Shown: piece by piece, positions 1 to 6,965 of the stretch
Numbering within the stretch: position 1 is the stretch's first letter
How the letters are laid out: each line of letters begins with the position of its first letter
NCBI GenBank assembly: GCA_950075905.1
Contig: CATMVR010000261.1
Location: 1 to 6,998, forward strand
From: an uncultured Persicitalea sp.
GTDB lineage: Bacteria > Bacteroidota > Bacteroidia > Cytophagales > Spirosomataceae
DNA length: 6,998 bases
Direction of reading: 5' to 3'
Notes under the pieces: generated by a model
Told to the model about the DNA's origin: nothing
The model's input: the letters and a program-made list of their open reading frames with translations, nothing else
Databases searched by the model: none
Made by a program: the position numbers and the translations under genes

Positions 1-1
1 C

Positions 2-1132
2 TGGAATAAGTTGGGCTGGCCCGAACTGGATACCTTCAAGCCCAGCGCTACCGCCGCTGACGCCGCCTACGCCGCTGCTGCCGCCGATTTCAAGTCGGTA
101 ATCAACGACTTTGGTCTGAACCTGTTCCGGAACGGCGATCCCGGTCCTATCGATGAGCTGGGTAAAGCCGAACAGCTGCCTAACTACTACTACCTTTTCA
201 CTCCGCTTGCCAATGGTGATCCCGAAATGATCATGGTGTTTACGCACGGTGGGATCGGAACCGGACAAGGGGAAGAGCTGATGCGCGACGTATCGGGCCG
301 TTCGCACGAAGGCTCGCAGCTATGGGTAAGTCCCCGCTACGAGATTGCCGACCGCTACCAGCTGACTACCACGGGCGACTATGCACCCAAACTGGTACCA
401 CGCAATCCCACGAGCGCGGGGGCCCGCACGGCGCCCAACTCGGCGGTAAATCCTCAGAGTTACCTCAACCGCGACTACCGCATGAAAGCGTCCATCATGT
501 GGGACTACGAGATGAGCATCGGCCTGAACTCCCTGAAATCGACCGGCTGGGTACCTTTCATCTACCGTACCTGGAATTCGCCGGTTACGATCGATGGTGT
601 GCGGTATACTTCTTACAACACGGATGGTACCAACTCGGGCTACGTGTTCCGCAAATTCTTGCGCAACTATGCTGGTCAGGGCCGGAGCGACGGCGATTAC
701 AACTTCCCCGTGATGCGACTGGCCGATGTGTACCTGATGTACGCCGAGGCTACCAATGAAATCAACGGACCGCAGGCAGATGCCATCGAGCTGTTGAACA
801 AGATTCGTCGTCGCGGTAATCTCCCCGCCCTCAAAGCAGACAAGACGGCCAACAAGTCGGCCTTCTTTGACGCCATTGAGCAGGAGCGCATCATCGAATT
901 AGTTGGTGAAGGTCACCGGGGCTTTGACCTGCGCCGCTGGCGGGCCATTGAGCGGGTCTGGGGTGCTCCCTACTCCGAAGGGGTATGGCGTATTGATACC
1001 CATGGTGCCAATCAGCAGCGGTATTACCAGAATACCGACGAGCGCGTGTATCAGCAAGCCTATATTTTCAGAATACCACCGGGCGAGCGTGACCGCAACC
1101 CCAACCTGACTCAAAATACCCCCTGGCTCTGA
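2..1132 (+). CDS. SusD/RagB-family outer-membrane glycan-binding lipoprotein (3' part; start outside window)
   Basis: SusD-like proteins are alpha-helical lipoproteins that sit on the outer face of the outer membrane as a lid over a SusC TonB-dependent channel and bind the glycan to be imported. The reading frame is open to the left edge, so the first 376 visible codons are the C-terminal part of a protein that usually has about 500-650 residues. The signal peptide and the N-terminal TPR-like helices are missing. Family hallmarks are clear: FPVMRLADVYLMYAEATNE at nt 703-759 and ERIIELVGEGHRGFDLRRW at nt 884-940, both typical of the SusD C-terminal domain. The aromatic-rich stretch around nt 480-680 may contribute to ligand contact, but I cannot assign residues. 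A TTG at nt 11 is in frame but is internal, not a start. The stop codon sits 41 bases before the next chosen start, so this gene is probably the second member of an operon led by susC. Family assignment is firm; substrate is unknown. Confidence 0.95.
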   Translation, partial: WNKLGWPELDTFKPSATAADAAYAAAAADFKSVINDFGLNLFRNGDPGPIDELGKAEQLPNYYYLFTPLANGDPEMIMVFTHGGIGTGQGEELMRDVSGRSHEGSQLWVSPRYEIADRYQLTTTGDYAPKLVPRNPTSAGARTAPNSAVNPQSYLNRDYRMKASIMWDYEMSIGLNSLKSTGWVPFIYRTWNSPVTIDGVRYTSYNTDGTNSGYVFRKFLRNYAGQGRSDGDYNFPVMRLADVYLMYAEATNEINGPQADAIELLNKIRRRGNLPALKADKTANKSAFFDAIEQERIIELVGEGHRGFDLRRWRAIERVWGAPYSEGVWRIDTHGANQQRYYQNTDERVYQQAYIFRIPPGERDRNPNLTQNTPWL

Positions 1133-1173
1133 TGTATTACCCTGTTGATTCAGAAAAACAAATTCTATTCAAA

Positions 1174-1581
1174 ATGAAACGATATTTTAAAATCCTTTTT
1201 ATCCTGACTGCCGTATCGCTGGCTGGCTGGGGCTGTAAAACCGAATTTCCGATCGACGAAGACGGCCTGCTGATCACCGAACGCGCCGAGTGCTTTGTCA
1301 GTAATTTCGAACTGCTGGGTCCCGACTTTCAGACCGTCCGGACCAAGAACGCGGTGATTGATACCGTAGTCCAGACCATCAACATCGAGGTGTTTTTTGG
1401 CACGGACCTCCGCAACGTGTACCCCCAGTTTTCGCTGGTGACCGACGCCAAGCTGACCCCTAAGATTACCGGAAAAGTAGATTTCTCCGACCTGAATAAT
1501 CCCAAGGTGTTCAGCGTTATCTCCGGCAACCGGAAGGTGATCAAGCCCTATACCGTGTACATAACCGTTCAGAAACCGTAA
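1174..1581 (+). CDS. Small lipoprotein with DUF5018-like beta domain
   Basis: This predicted 135-residue lipoprotein follows susD in the position where PULs usually encode accessory surface glycan-binding proteins. Residues 1-20 form a basic, hydrophobic signal peptide (MKRYFKILFILTAVSLAG) ending at Cys21. The lipobox is unusual: GWG-C in place of the common L-A/S-G/A-C, though relaxed lipoboxes occur in Bacteroidota. Residues 40-133 show the pattern of DUF5018 and related Ig-like beta modules: IDTVVQTINIEVFFGTDL (62-79), then YPQFSL, then GKVDFSDLNNP (100-110), and a closing YTVYITV. The DUF5018 label is recalled from the pattern and was not searched. An upstream in-frame ATG at 1132 overlaps the susD stop (TGATG), but it would put 14 polar residues before the signal peptide, so 1174 is preferred. 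No Shine-Dalgarno is evident; the leader is A-rich. The gap to the next gene is 12 bases, which supports co-transcription. A binding role is inferred from position and fold. Confidence 0.82.
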   Translation: MKRYFKILFILTAVSLAGWGCKTEFPIDEDGLLITERAECFVSNFELLGPDFQTVRTKNAVIDTVVQTINIEVFFGTDLRNVYPQFSLVTDAKLTPKITGKVDFSDLNNPKVFSVISGNRKVIKPYTVYITVQKP

Positions 1582-1593
1582 ACCCCATCAACT

Positions 1594-2589
1594 ATGCAAC
1601 GTAGCTATTTCAAATCAACGATTTTGCTGCTTTCTCTCCTGGTGGGACTGGCGGCCTGCGAAATCTCCGAGCACCCCACGGTCACTCCCCTGAAAAAGGA
1701 GGGTTTTCAGACTGACGTAATCAAGCGGACCCTGGGGCCCAACGTGGCCGGGCTCGACATTGAGTTTGCCTTTGCCATGGCATTGCCCTCGGCTCAGGGC
1801 AAGCTGGTATCGGCGCAGGTAGAAGCATCTATTCCCGGTGCCGCCGGTACCTATCTGGAAAGTAAGTCGTACTATACCGACGGGAGTGGCAACGACATCG
1901 GCGTCACGGTTGCGCAGCCGTTTCTCAACGAAGGGAAAGTAACGAAGGTAAATTTTTCAGCCGATACCTCGGCCGCTACCCTACGCTATTACTACCAGAT
2001 TCCAGCCGCGGCCAAGGGGCAGAAAGTATCCTTTGTGTTTACCGCCACCAGCAGCACCGGCGAAACGATCTCCTACAACATGGGCCCCTATGACATCGCT
2101 AAGATGGACATGGTGCTCGACCTGGACGTGACGGACGGGGCAAAGTCGTTCATTTCTCTGGAAGATATGAAGGTGTACACTGCCGCCGAAGCTGCGCAGA
2201 ATCCCGCCAAGATTGATCTGGTGTACCTGTACCGCAGCATTCCGAACATTACGTTCAACCACGCCCTGGTAGCGCCTTCGGCCGATGCCCAGTATCTGCC
2301 GGGAGTAACCCTGCCCGCGGGGGTAAACAGAAGCGCCAAGATCAGCAAGGCCTGGAATCTTCGCGATTTCCACCTGGCTCGCCTGCAATTCAGCATCTTT
2401 ATCGACGATCTTGACTTTGAGCGACTGGATATCTCCAATTCCCCCGACTATGCTCTAAACATGCGTTCGGAAGCAGGAGCCTGGGTAGAAACGGCCGACG
2501 GAAAATACCGGGCGTATATTTACATCAATTCGGTCAATAATACGGCCAAAAGCGCCAAAATTAGCATCAAGCGCTATACCATGAAGTAG
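1594..2589 (+). CDS. Predicted surface glycan-binding lipoprotein (possibly DUF4466-like)
   Basis: This 331-residue protein begins with a clear lipoprotein signal: a hydrophobic run to residue 21 and a lipobox LAAC with Cys22. Two parts can be seen. Residues ~45-168 are rich in beta-type alternation and contain VSFVFTATSSTGETISYN (145-162), which resembles Ig-like/PKD-like strands. Residues ~172-329 form a second region with SFISLEDMKVYTAAEA, KIDLVYLYRS and a basic terminal strand ISIKRYTMK. No catalytic motif is apparent. The length and the setting beside susD and a DUF5018-like protein recall the DUF4466 lipoproteins of Bacteroidota PULs, but I hold that name only loosely; a profile search would settle it. 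Such proteins commonly bind the target glycan at the cell surface, so that role is inferred from position. It starts 12 bases after the preceding stop and ends 17 bases before a strong terminator hairpin, making it the last gene before a probable transcript boundary. Confidence 0.85.
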   Translation: MQRSYFKSTILLLSLLVGLAACEISEHPTVTPLKKEGFQTDVIKRTLGPNVAGLDIEFAFAMALPSAQGKLVSAQVEASIPGAAGTYLESKSYYTDGSGNDIGVTVAQPFLNEGKVTKVNFSADTSAATLRYYYQIPAAAKGQKVSFVFTATSSTGETISYNMGPYDIAKMDMVLDLDVTDGAKSFISLEDMKVYTAAEAAQNPAKIDLVYLYRSIPNITFNHALVAPSADAQYLPGVTLPAGVNRSAKISKAWNLRDFHLARLQFSIFIDDLDFERLDISNSPDYALNMRSEAGAWVETADGKYRAYIYINSVNNTAKSAKISIKRYTMK

Positions 2590-2606
2590 TAGATTAATTG
2601 ATCCGA

Positions 2607-2648
2607 GGGGTTATTCTGATAGTTAAAGTCAGAATAACCCCTTTTTTT
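2607..2648 (+). terminator. Strong intrinsic terminator-like hairpin between binding and enzyme genes
   Basis: A perfect 13-bp stem pairs GGGGTTATTCTGA (2607-2619) with TCAGAATAACCCC (2629-2641) around a 9-base loop, and seven T residues (2642-2648) follow immediately. The GC-rich base of the stem next to the T tract is the classic Rho-independent layout for + strand transcripts. It begins 17 bases after the stop of the preceding lipoprotein gene and its T tract ends 15 bases before the ATG of the lyase gene. It may end the SusD-lipoprotein transcript fully or in part, or act as a 3'-end stabilising or processing element within a longer operon. Confidence 0.9.
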
Positions 2649-2663
2649 ATTCCTTTCCCTGTT

Positions 2664-4715
2664 ATGAAAAATCATAGTGTATTCATTTTTTTAGTACTGT
2701 TTGCTGTTCAGGCGGTCGCCTGGGGGCAGTCGTTTGTGCATCCGGGTATCAATCAAACGGCCGGTGATCTGGCCTACATGAAGCAGCAGGTACTAGCCGG
2801 GCAGCAACCCTACAAGGATGCTTTTGAGCGGCTGAAAGCCAGTACCAGTCTGGAATTTGAAGTAAAAGCTTTCACCCATGTGCAGCGGGGTCCCTACGGG
2901 CGGCCCAACATTGGGGGCGATGACCTTTCCAAAGGAGCCAATATGGCGTACAACTGCGCCCTGGTGTGGTATATTACCGGCGATAAAGCCTACGCGGACA
3001 AGGCAAATGAGATTATCGCGGCCTGGTCGGATCGGCTCTGGGATTTTGACTACAACGACGCCAAACTCCTGGCCGCCTGGACAGGCCACCTGCTCTGCAA
3101 CGCCGCCGAGATTTTGCGCCACACACCCGGTTCGGGCTGGCAAAAGGCAGATACCGATCGGTTTACCCATCTGCTCATGACGGTATACTACCCCCTCATG
3201 CGGTACTACTTTCCCCAGGCCAATGGCAACTGGGATGGGGCCATTATTCATTCTATTCTGGCCATTGCCGTTTTTACCGACAACCGCCCTCTGTTTCAGC
3301 AAGCCATGGATCACCTGCTGCATGGCCCCGTCAACGGCAGTCTTTTCAAGTACATTTACCCCAGCGGGCAATGCCAGGAAAGCCCCCGCGACCAGGCCCA
3401 TGTGCAGTTGGGACTGGGCGAGTTTGCCGGTGCGGCCCAGATTGCCTACACGCAGGGGGTAGATGTGTTTTCCATGGCCAACAACCGCCTGGCCCTGGGC
3501 TATGAGTATACTGCCGGATTTTTGCTGGGCGAAACACCCCACTGCTACGGGGTCATTTCTGAGCGGGCCAAAACGCTCCGCGACGACTACGAGTACGTCT
3601 ACCGCCACTACTCCGCTGCGGGGGTAGAGCTACCCTTTACCAAAATAGCCGCTGACTCTGTCCGGAGCAAGGCCTCCCGGTCTGTACTGACGTCCATACG
3701 GAAGCCTGGCTTCATCAAAAATAGAATGCAGCCAACTCCGCGGGCAAGTACTGTGGGGTACATTGCCGGTGCGAAGGCAGTACCAGAACGTAAGGTACCT
3801 GCGGATGCCATTCGGGTAGCGCCGGGTGAGTCTATCCAGCAAGCACTCGACGCGGCGGCAGGCACCGGGCGATGGGTGCTGGCCCTGGCCGGACTGCACA
3901 CACTTCCGGCCAAACTGTCGATTCCGAGCGGTACTACCCTGGCGGGTGAAGGCCTGCGCACTGTGCTTTTCCTGGACCCCGCAGCCGGGAGAGACGCGAT
4001 CGTCAATGCCAGCGAGGATATGCACAATGTGACGCTGCGTGATTTTGTGCTGGAAGGAGCCAGTAACCCCGAAACCGGCACTGATCCCAACAGCCGTCGC
4101 TCGTTCCGGAGTACCGCCAACCGGGGTGGTATCCTGTTTCTGGGGCCCCGGGAAGGTGCCTTTAAAAAGATTCGTTTCGAGCACCTGACGGTCAGAAACT
4201 GCACATACAACGGCGTATTTGTGAGCGGCGCTACGGGTATAGATGTGCTGGCTTGTGACTTTAATGAGAATGGGGGCAGCGTGGTGCCCGGCCCCAAATT
4301 GCAGCATAACCTGCTGCTCACGCACTGTGCCGATGTGGTAGTTGAAGGCTCCCGCCTTGCTACCTCGCCCCACGGCAGCGGGCTCGCGCTGGGGCACTGC
4401 GCGGAGGTGCGGGTAGCTAACTGCGAAATTGCCCGCAATGCTCACTACGGTATACTCGTGTCGGAGTCCCGGAAGGTGACCATCGAAAAAAATCTGATAG
4501 AAGCCAACGACCGGAGTGGCGTGATGATGGAGTACCTCGACGTCGGTTCGGCGAATGTTACGGTAAGGGAAAACAACATTCAGTTCAATAAGGGCTACGG
4601 GGTAGAAGCCTACGCCATGCAGCAGGGAAAAGTCCTTGGTAACGTTTACGAAGGAAACTTACAAAGCAGCCAACCCGAAAAAATCAGCAACGAGAAAATT
4701 ATTTTATTTGACTAA
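2664..4715 (+). CDS. Secreted fusion: alginate-lyase-family domain plus right-handed parallel beta-helix domain
   Basis: This predicted 683-residue enzyme joins two carbohydrate-active folds. Residues 1-~22 are a signal peptide (MKNHSVFIFLVLFAVQAVAWGQ) with no lipobox cysteine, so it is probably periplasmic or secreted; no type IX secretion tail is evident. Residues ~30-335 match the alginate lyase superfamily (PF05426-type alpha/alpha toroid, as in PL5 and PL38), with NGNWD (187-191), QESPRDQAHVQLGLGEFAGAA (from 238) and RLALGYEYTAGF (275-286). Asn187 or Asn189, Arg242, His246 and Tyr280/282 are catalytic candidates for uronate beta-elimination. A low-complexity basic linker (~336-378) leads to a parallel beta-helix: N-cap GESIQQALDAAAG (388-400), SIPSGTTLAGEGLRTVLFL, then repeated coils such as NGVFVSGATGIDVLACDF, HYGILVSESRKVTIEKNLI and NVTVRENNIQFNKGYGVEAY up to ~661. 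The helix could be a lyase, an epimerase or a binding domain; no signature decides this. A TTG start at 2598 lies upstream of the terminator stem and masks the signal peptide, so ATG 2664 is chosen. The next gene starts 13 bases downstream. Confidence 0.9.
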   Translation: MKNHSVFIFLVLFAVQAVAWGQSFVHPGINQTAGDLAYMKQQVLAGQQPYKDAFERLKASTSLEFEVKAFTHVQRGPYGRPNIGGDDLSKGANMAYNCALVWYITGDKAYADKANEIIAAWSDRLWDFDYNDAKLLAAWTGHLLCNAAEILRHTPGSGWQKADTDRFTHLLMTVYYPLMRYYFPQANGNWDGAIIHSILAIAVFTDNRPLFQQAMDHLLHGPVNGSLFKYIYPSGQCQESPRDQAHVQLGLGEFAGAAQIAYTQGVDVFSMANNRLALGYEYTAGFLLGETPHCYGVISERAKTLRDDYEYVYRHYSAAGVELPFTKIAADSVRSKASRSVLTSIRKPGFIKNRMQPTPRASTVGYIAGAKAVPERKVPADAIRVAPGESIQQALDAAAGTGRWVLALAGLHTLPAKLSIPSGTTLAGEGLRTVLFLDPAAGRDAIVNASEDMHNVTLRDFVLEGASNPETGTDPNSRRSFRSTANRGGILFLGPREGAFKKIRFEHLTVRNCTYNGVFVSGATGIDVLACDFNENGGSVVPGPKLQHNLLLTHCADVVVEGSRLATSPHGSGLALGHCAEVRVANCEIARNAHYGILVSESRKVTIEKNLIEANDRSGVMMEYLDVGSANVTVRENNIQFNKGYGVEAYAMQQGKVLGNVYEGNLQSSQPEKISNEKIILFD

Positions 4716-4728
4716 ACCCCTGATACTG

Positions 4729-6636
4729 ATGAAACACTTTTTTGCAATTTACTTCACATTGCTCACCCTGTCTGCCTGCTCTCAGGACCTGAAACCGACC
4801 GACTATAAAAGCGACAGTAACAGCATTACTCGCCTGATTACGTCCCGAAACGTGCCCCATCCCCGACTTTTACTATTGAAAGGAGAGGAGAAAAATCTTT
4901 TAAAGGCGGTTGAGAAGGATCCACAGCTTCGCAAAACCCACGCCGCGATTCTGGCCGAAAGTAACCGATTGATAGCCTTGCCGCCCGTAGAACGGATACA
5001 GATTGGCCGACGCTTGCTCGACAAGTCGCGGGAGGCCCTGCGGCGGATATTCCAACTTTCCTACGCCTACCGTACCACCGGCCAGGAAAAATACCTCCGC
5101 CGCGCCGAGAAAGAAATGCTGGCGGTGTCGGCCTTTTCTGACTGGAACCCTTCGCACTTTCTGGACGTAGCCGAAATGACCATGGCGGTAGCCATCGGCT
5201 ACGACTGGCTGTACGATGCCCTGCCCGAATCAACCCGGAAGGCGGTACGCGAAGCCATCGTAAAAAAAGGAATCGACCCCTCATACAATGACAAATACAA
5301 CTGGTTTTTGAACGCGGAGCACAACTGGAACCAGGTATGCAACGCCGGGATGATCTATGGGGCGCTGGCCATCGCCGAGCACGAGCCAGATCTGGCCGGT
5401 CGGGTGATCAGCCGGGCGGTGCAAACCATCCCCAAATCCATGGAGCCCTACGGTCCCGATGGGGGCTACCCCGAAGGCTACGGGTACTGGGGCTACGGTA
5501 CCAGCTTTAATGTCATGTTTCTGAGTGCTTTGGAGAAAGCCCTGGGCACCGACTACAATTTGAGTGCCATTGATGGCTTTATGGAAACCGCCGGTTTTTA
5601 TCAACATATGGTTGGCCCAACGGGTATGGTACACAACTGGGGCGATAGCGGCTTGGACGAAGGGGTTAGCCCGGCGCTCTTCTGGTTTGCCAGCAAGCAG
5701 AAAGATCCCAGCCTGCTGTGGTTGCAGAAGAAACTCATTGAAAAGCAAAGTGCAGAAAAGCTAGACGGTGACCGATTGCTCCCGGCGCTTCTGGTGTGGG
5801 GCGCCGACCAAATGAGTAAGCCGATTGTTCCCCCCAACGAAAAAATATGGGTAGGCCAGGGGCCAAGCCCCGTAGGTATGATGCGCACCTCCTGGCAGGA
5901 CCCCAACGCCATTTTTGTGGGGTTTAAGGCTGGTTCGGCGTCGGTCAACCACGCCCACATGGATGTAGGCTCGTTTGTGATGGACGCGCAGGGAGAACGC
6001 TGGGCCATGGACTTTGGACCACAAAACTACAACTCACTGGAAGAAAGGGGAATAAAGCTGTTTGGTCGCGAGCAGGATGCTGAGCGCTGGGGTATTTTCC
6101 GGTACAACAATCTGGTGCATAATACCCTGACCATCGACGGAGAGTACCAGCGGGTAAAAGGCTACGCTAAAATCGATGCCTGGTCAGACGATCCGCAAAA
6201 CATGAGTTTTATTTCTGACCTGTCGGAGGTTTACGAAGGGCAGGCCGCCTCGGTACGGCGGGGGATAGCGCTGGTAGATCAGCACCACGTGGTGGTTCGC
6301 GACGAGGTAGAGGCACCCGATAAGGATATTACCCTACGGTGGACCCTACTGACGCCCGCCAACGTAAAAATTGTGGACGACCGGACGGTGGAGCTTACCC
6401 AAAACGGTAAGAAGATGTACGTAGTAGTAGAGTCAACGGCACCGATCGAGCTCAAAACCTGGTCTACCGTACCCACTCACGACTACGATGCCCCCAACCC
6501 CGGCACGCAGCTTGTGGGCTTCGAAGCCAGATTGCCGGCTCGTACTTCCCGGGCTTTTAATGTGTACCTGACCCCCGATAAAAAAACAAAAACGGTGGCC
6601 CCCCTCAGTCAGTGGAAAGGGAAGGCTTCCCGTTAG
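4729..6636 (+). CDS. Heparinase II/III-family polysaccharide lyase, lipoprotein
   Basis: This 635-residue protein is a probable polysaccharide lyase acting on uronic-acid-containing chains. Residues 1-16 are a signal peptide and LSAC gives a standard lipobox with Cys17, so it is membrane anchored. Residues ~45-360 form the alpha/alpha toroid: HPRLLLLKGEEKNLL near the start, NAEHNWNQVCNAG (195-207), and DGGYPEGYGYWGYG (244-257), whose tyrosines are candidates for the catalytic acid/base. Residues ~375-615 form the anti-parallel beta-sheet heparinase II/III domain: NHAHMDVGSF (407-416), WAMDFG (425-430) and NNLVHNTLTIDG (460-471). By analogy with Pedobacter heparinase II, His410, Asp428 and His464 could hold zinc, with His408 near the active site; this mapping is by motif order only. 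Length fits PL12/PL17/PL21-like enzymes, but I cannot place it in one family. An in-frame TTG at 4636 would overlap the previous gene by 80 bases and hide the lipobox, so ATG 4729 is chosen. It lies 13 bases after the fusion lyase gene, implying one transcript. Confidence 0.93.
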   Translation: MKHFFAIYFTLLTLSACSQDLKPTDYKSDSNSITRLITSRNVPHPRLLLLKGEEKNLLKAVEKDPQLRKTHAAILAESNRLIALPPVERIQIGRRLLDKSREALRRIFQLSYAYRTTGQEKYLRRAEKEMLAVSAFSDWNPSHFLDVAEMTMAVAIGYDWLYDALPESTRKAVREAIVKKGIDPSYNDKYNWFLNAEHNWNQVCNAGMIYGALAIAEHEPDLAGRVISRAVQTIPKSMEPYGPDGGYPEGYGYWGYGTSFNVMFLSALEKALGTDYNLSAIDGFMETAGFYQHMVGPTGMVHNWGDSGLDEGVSPALFWFASKQKDPSLLWLQKKLIEKQSAEKLDGDRLLPALLVWGADQMSKPIVPPNEKIWVGQGPSPVGMMRTSWQDPNAIFVGFKAGSASVNHAHMDVGSFVMDAQGERWAMDFGPQNYNSLEERGIKLFGREQDAERWGIFRYNNLVHNTLTIDGEYQRVKGYAKIDAWSDDPQNMSFISDLSEVYEGQAASVRRGIALVDQHHVVVRDEVEAPDKDITLRWTLLTPANVKIVDDRTVELTQNGKKMYVVVESTAPIELKTWSTVPTHDYDAPNPGTQLVGFEARLPARTSRAFNVYLTPDKKTKTVAPLSQWKGKASR

Positions 6637-6663
6637 CATCTGAGACCGGTACAAGTTTTTCTT

Positions 6664-6698
6664 AGAGGATTTCTGCACCGCCAGAATCCTCTTTTTTT
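6664..6698 (+). terminator. Intrinsic terminator after the heparinase-like gene
   Basis: AGAGGATT-T-CTG (6664-6675, with one bulged T at 6672) pairs with CAGAATCCTCT (6682-6692) around the six-base loop CACCGC. The run of T from 6692 to 6698 follows, its first base pairing in the stem. The hairpin starts 27 bases after the heparinase stop codon and probably ends the enzyme transcript and this part of the locus. Confidence 0.88.
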
Positions 6699-6726
6699 AT
6701 TTTAGTACGGTATACTTTGGGGGTTA

Positions 6727-6747
6727 TCTGTTTTTAAAAGAAACAGA
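6727..6747. repeat. Small A/T-rich inverted repeat
   Basis: TCTGTTT (6727-6733) and AAACAGA (6741-6747) are perfect 7-base inverted arms around a 7-base spacer. It lies about 30 bases after the terminator T tract and has no following T run. It could be a weak second hairpin or chance in A/T-rich DNA. Confidence 0.3.
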
Positions 6748-6880
6748 ATCTGCGCAATTGAGAAAAGAGGCGAATAGCTGCTTAGAATCAGATAAATATA
6801 AAAAAAAGCCAGCAAAGTACATCCCAAAACAGCGGTTGACACCTGGGAGCAGGGAAAGTAGATGCATAGTCATACCCCCT

Positions 6881-6908
6881 TTTGTTAAACGATTCTTGGA
6901 ATAATTTG
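6881..6908 (+). promoter_or_regulatory. Weak Bacteroidota-type promoter candidate
   Basis: TTTG (6881-6884) and TAATTTG (6902-6908), separated by 17 bases, resemble the Bacteroidota -33 TTTG / -7 TAnnTTTG promoter. The -7 element is one base short of the consensus (TAnTTTG) and the spacing is slightly tight. Its place between a terminator and a possible start codon at 6966 favours a real promoter, but the match alone is weak. Confidence 0.3.
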
Positions 6909-6937
6909 TAAAATTTATGTAGGGGTAAAAATCATAG

Positions 6938-6965
6938 CCTTCCGTCACTAGTAATCATCGGAAGG
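6938..6965. repeat. Palindrome/hairpin just upstream of a possible start codon
   Basis: CCTTCCG (6938-6944) and CGGAAGG (6959-6965) are perfect 7-base inverted arms around a 14-base spacer. CATA (6933-6936) and TATG (6969-6972) could extend the pairing across a small internal loop. The right arm abuts ATG at 6966. It could be a regulator-binding operator or an mRNA hairpin controlling translation of the next gene. No T tract follows, so it is not an intrinsic terminator. Confidence 0.45.

Noticed and set aside
1132..1173. TGATG overlap suggesting translational coupling of susD with an N-extended 149-residue protein starting at 1132
   Set aside because: The extra 14 residues are polar and precede a normal lipoprotein signal peptide that starts at Met 1174; exporting a lipoprotein with such an extension is unlikely.
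2793..3608. Long open frame on the - strand (271 codons) opposite the alginate-lyase domain
   Set aside because: It is a GC-driven shadow of the + strand gene. It has no signal peptide or domain pattern, while the opposite strand carries clear family motifs.
3608..4445. Two overlapping long - strand open frames (276 and 271 codons) opposite the beta-helix domain
   Set aside because: They overlap each other and a strongly supported coding domain, and they have low-complexity composition with no recognisable motif.
4636..4728. TTG start for the heparinase-like gene overlapping the previous gene by 80 bases
   Set aside because: It would add 31 residues ahead of a standard lipoprotein signal peptide; ATG 4729 directly precedes that signal.
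6706..6720. TATACTTTGGGGG as a promoter -7 element right after the last terminator
   Set aside because: It is one base off the TAnnTTTG spacing, lacks a TTTG at the expected -33 distance, and no gene follows within reach.
6724..6948. 74-codon - strand open frame in the 3' intergenic region
   Set aside because: The composition simply follows A/T-rich DNA, and there is no domain, no clear ribosome-binding context and no supporting promoter. It would also run through the promoter-like match and into the palindrome.
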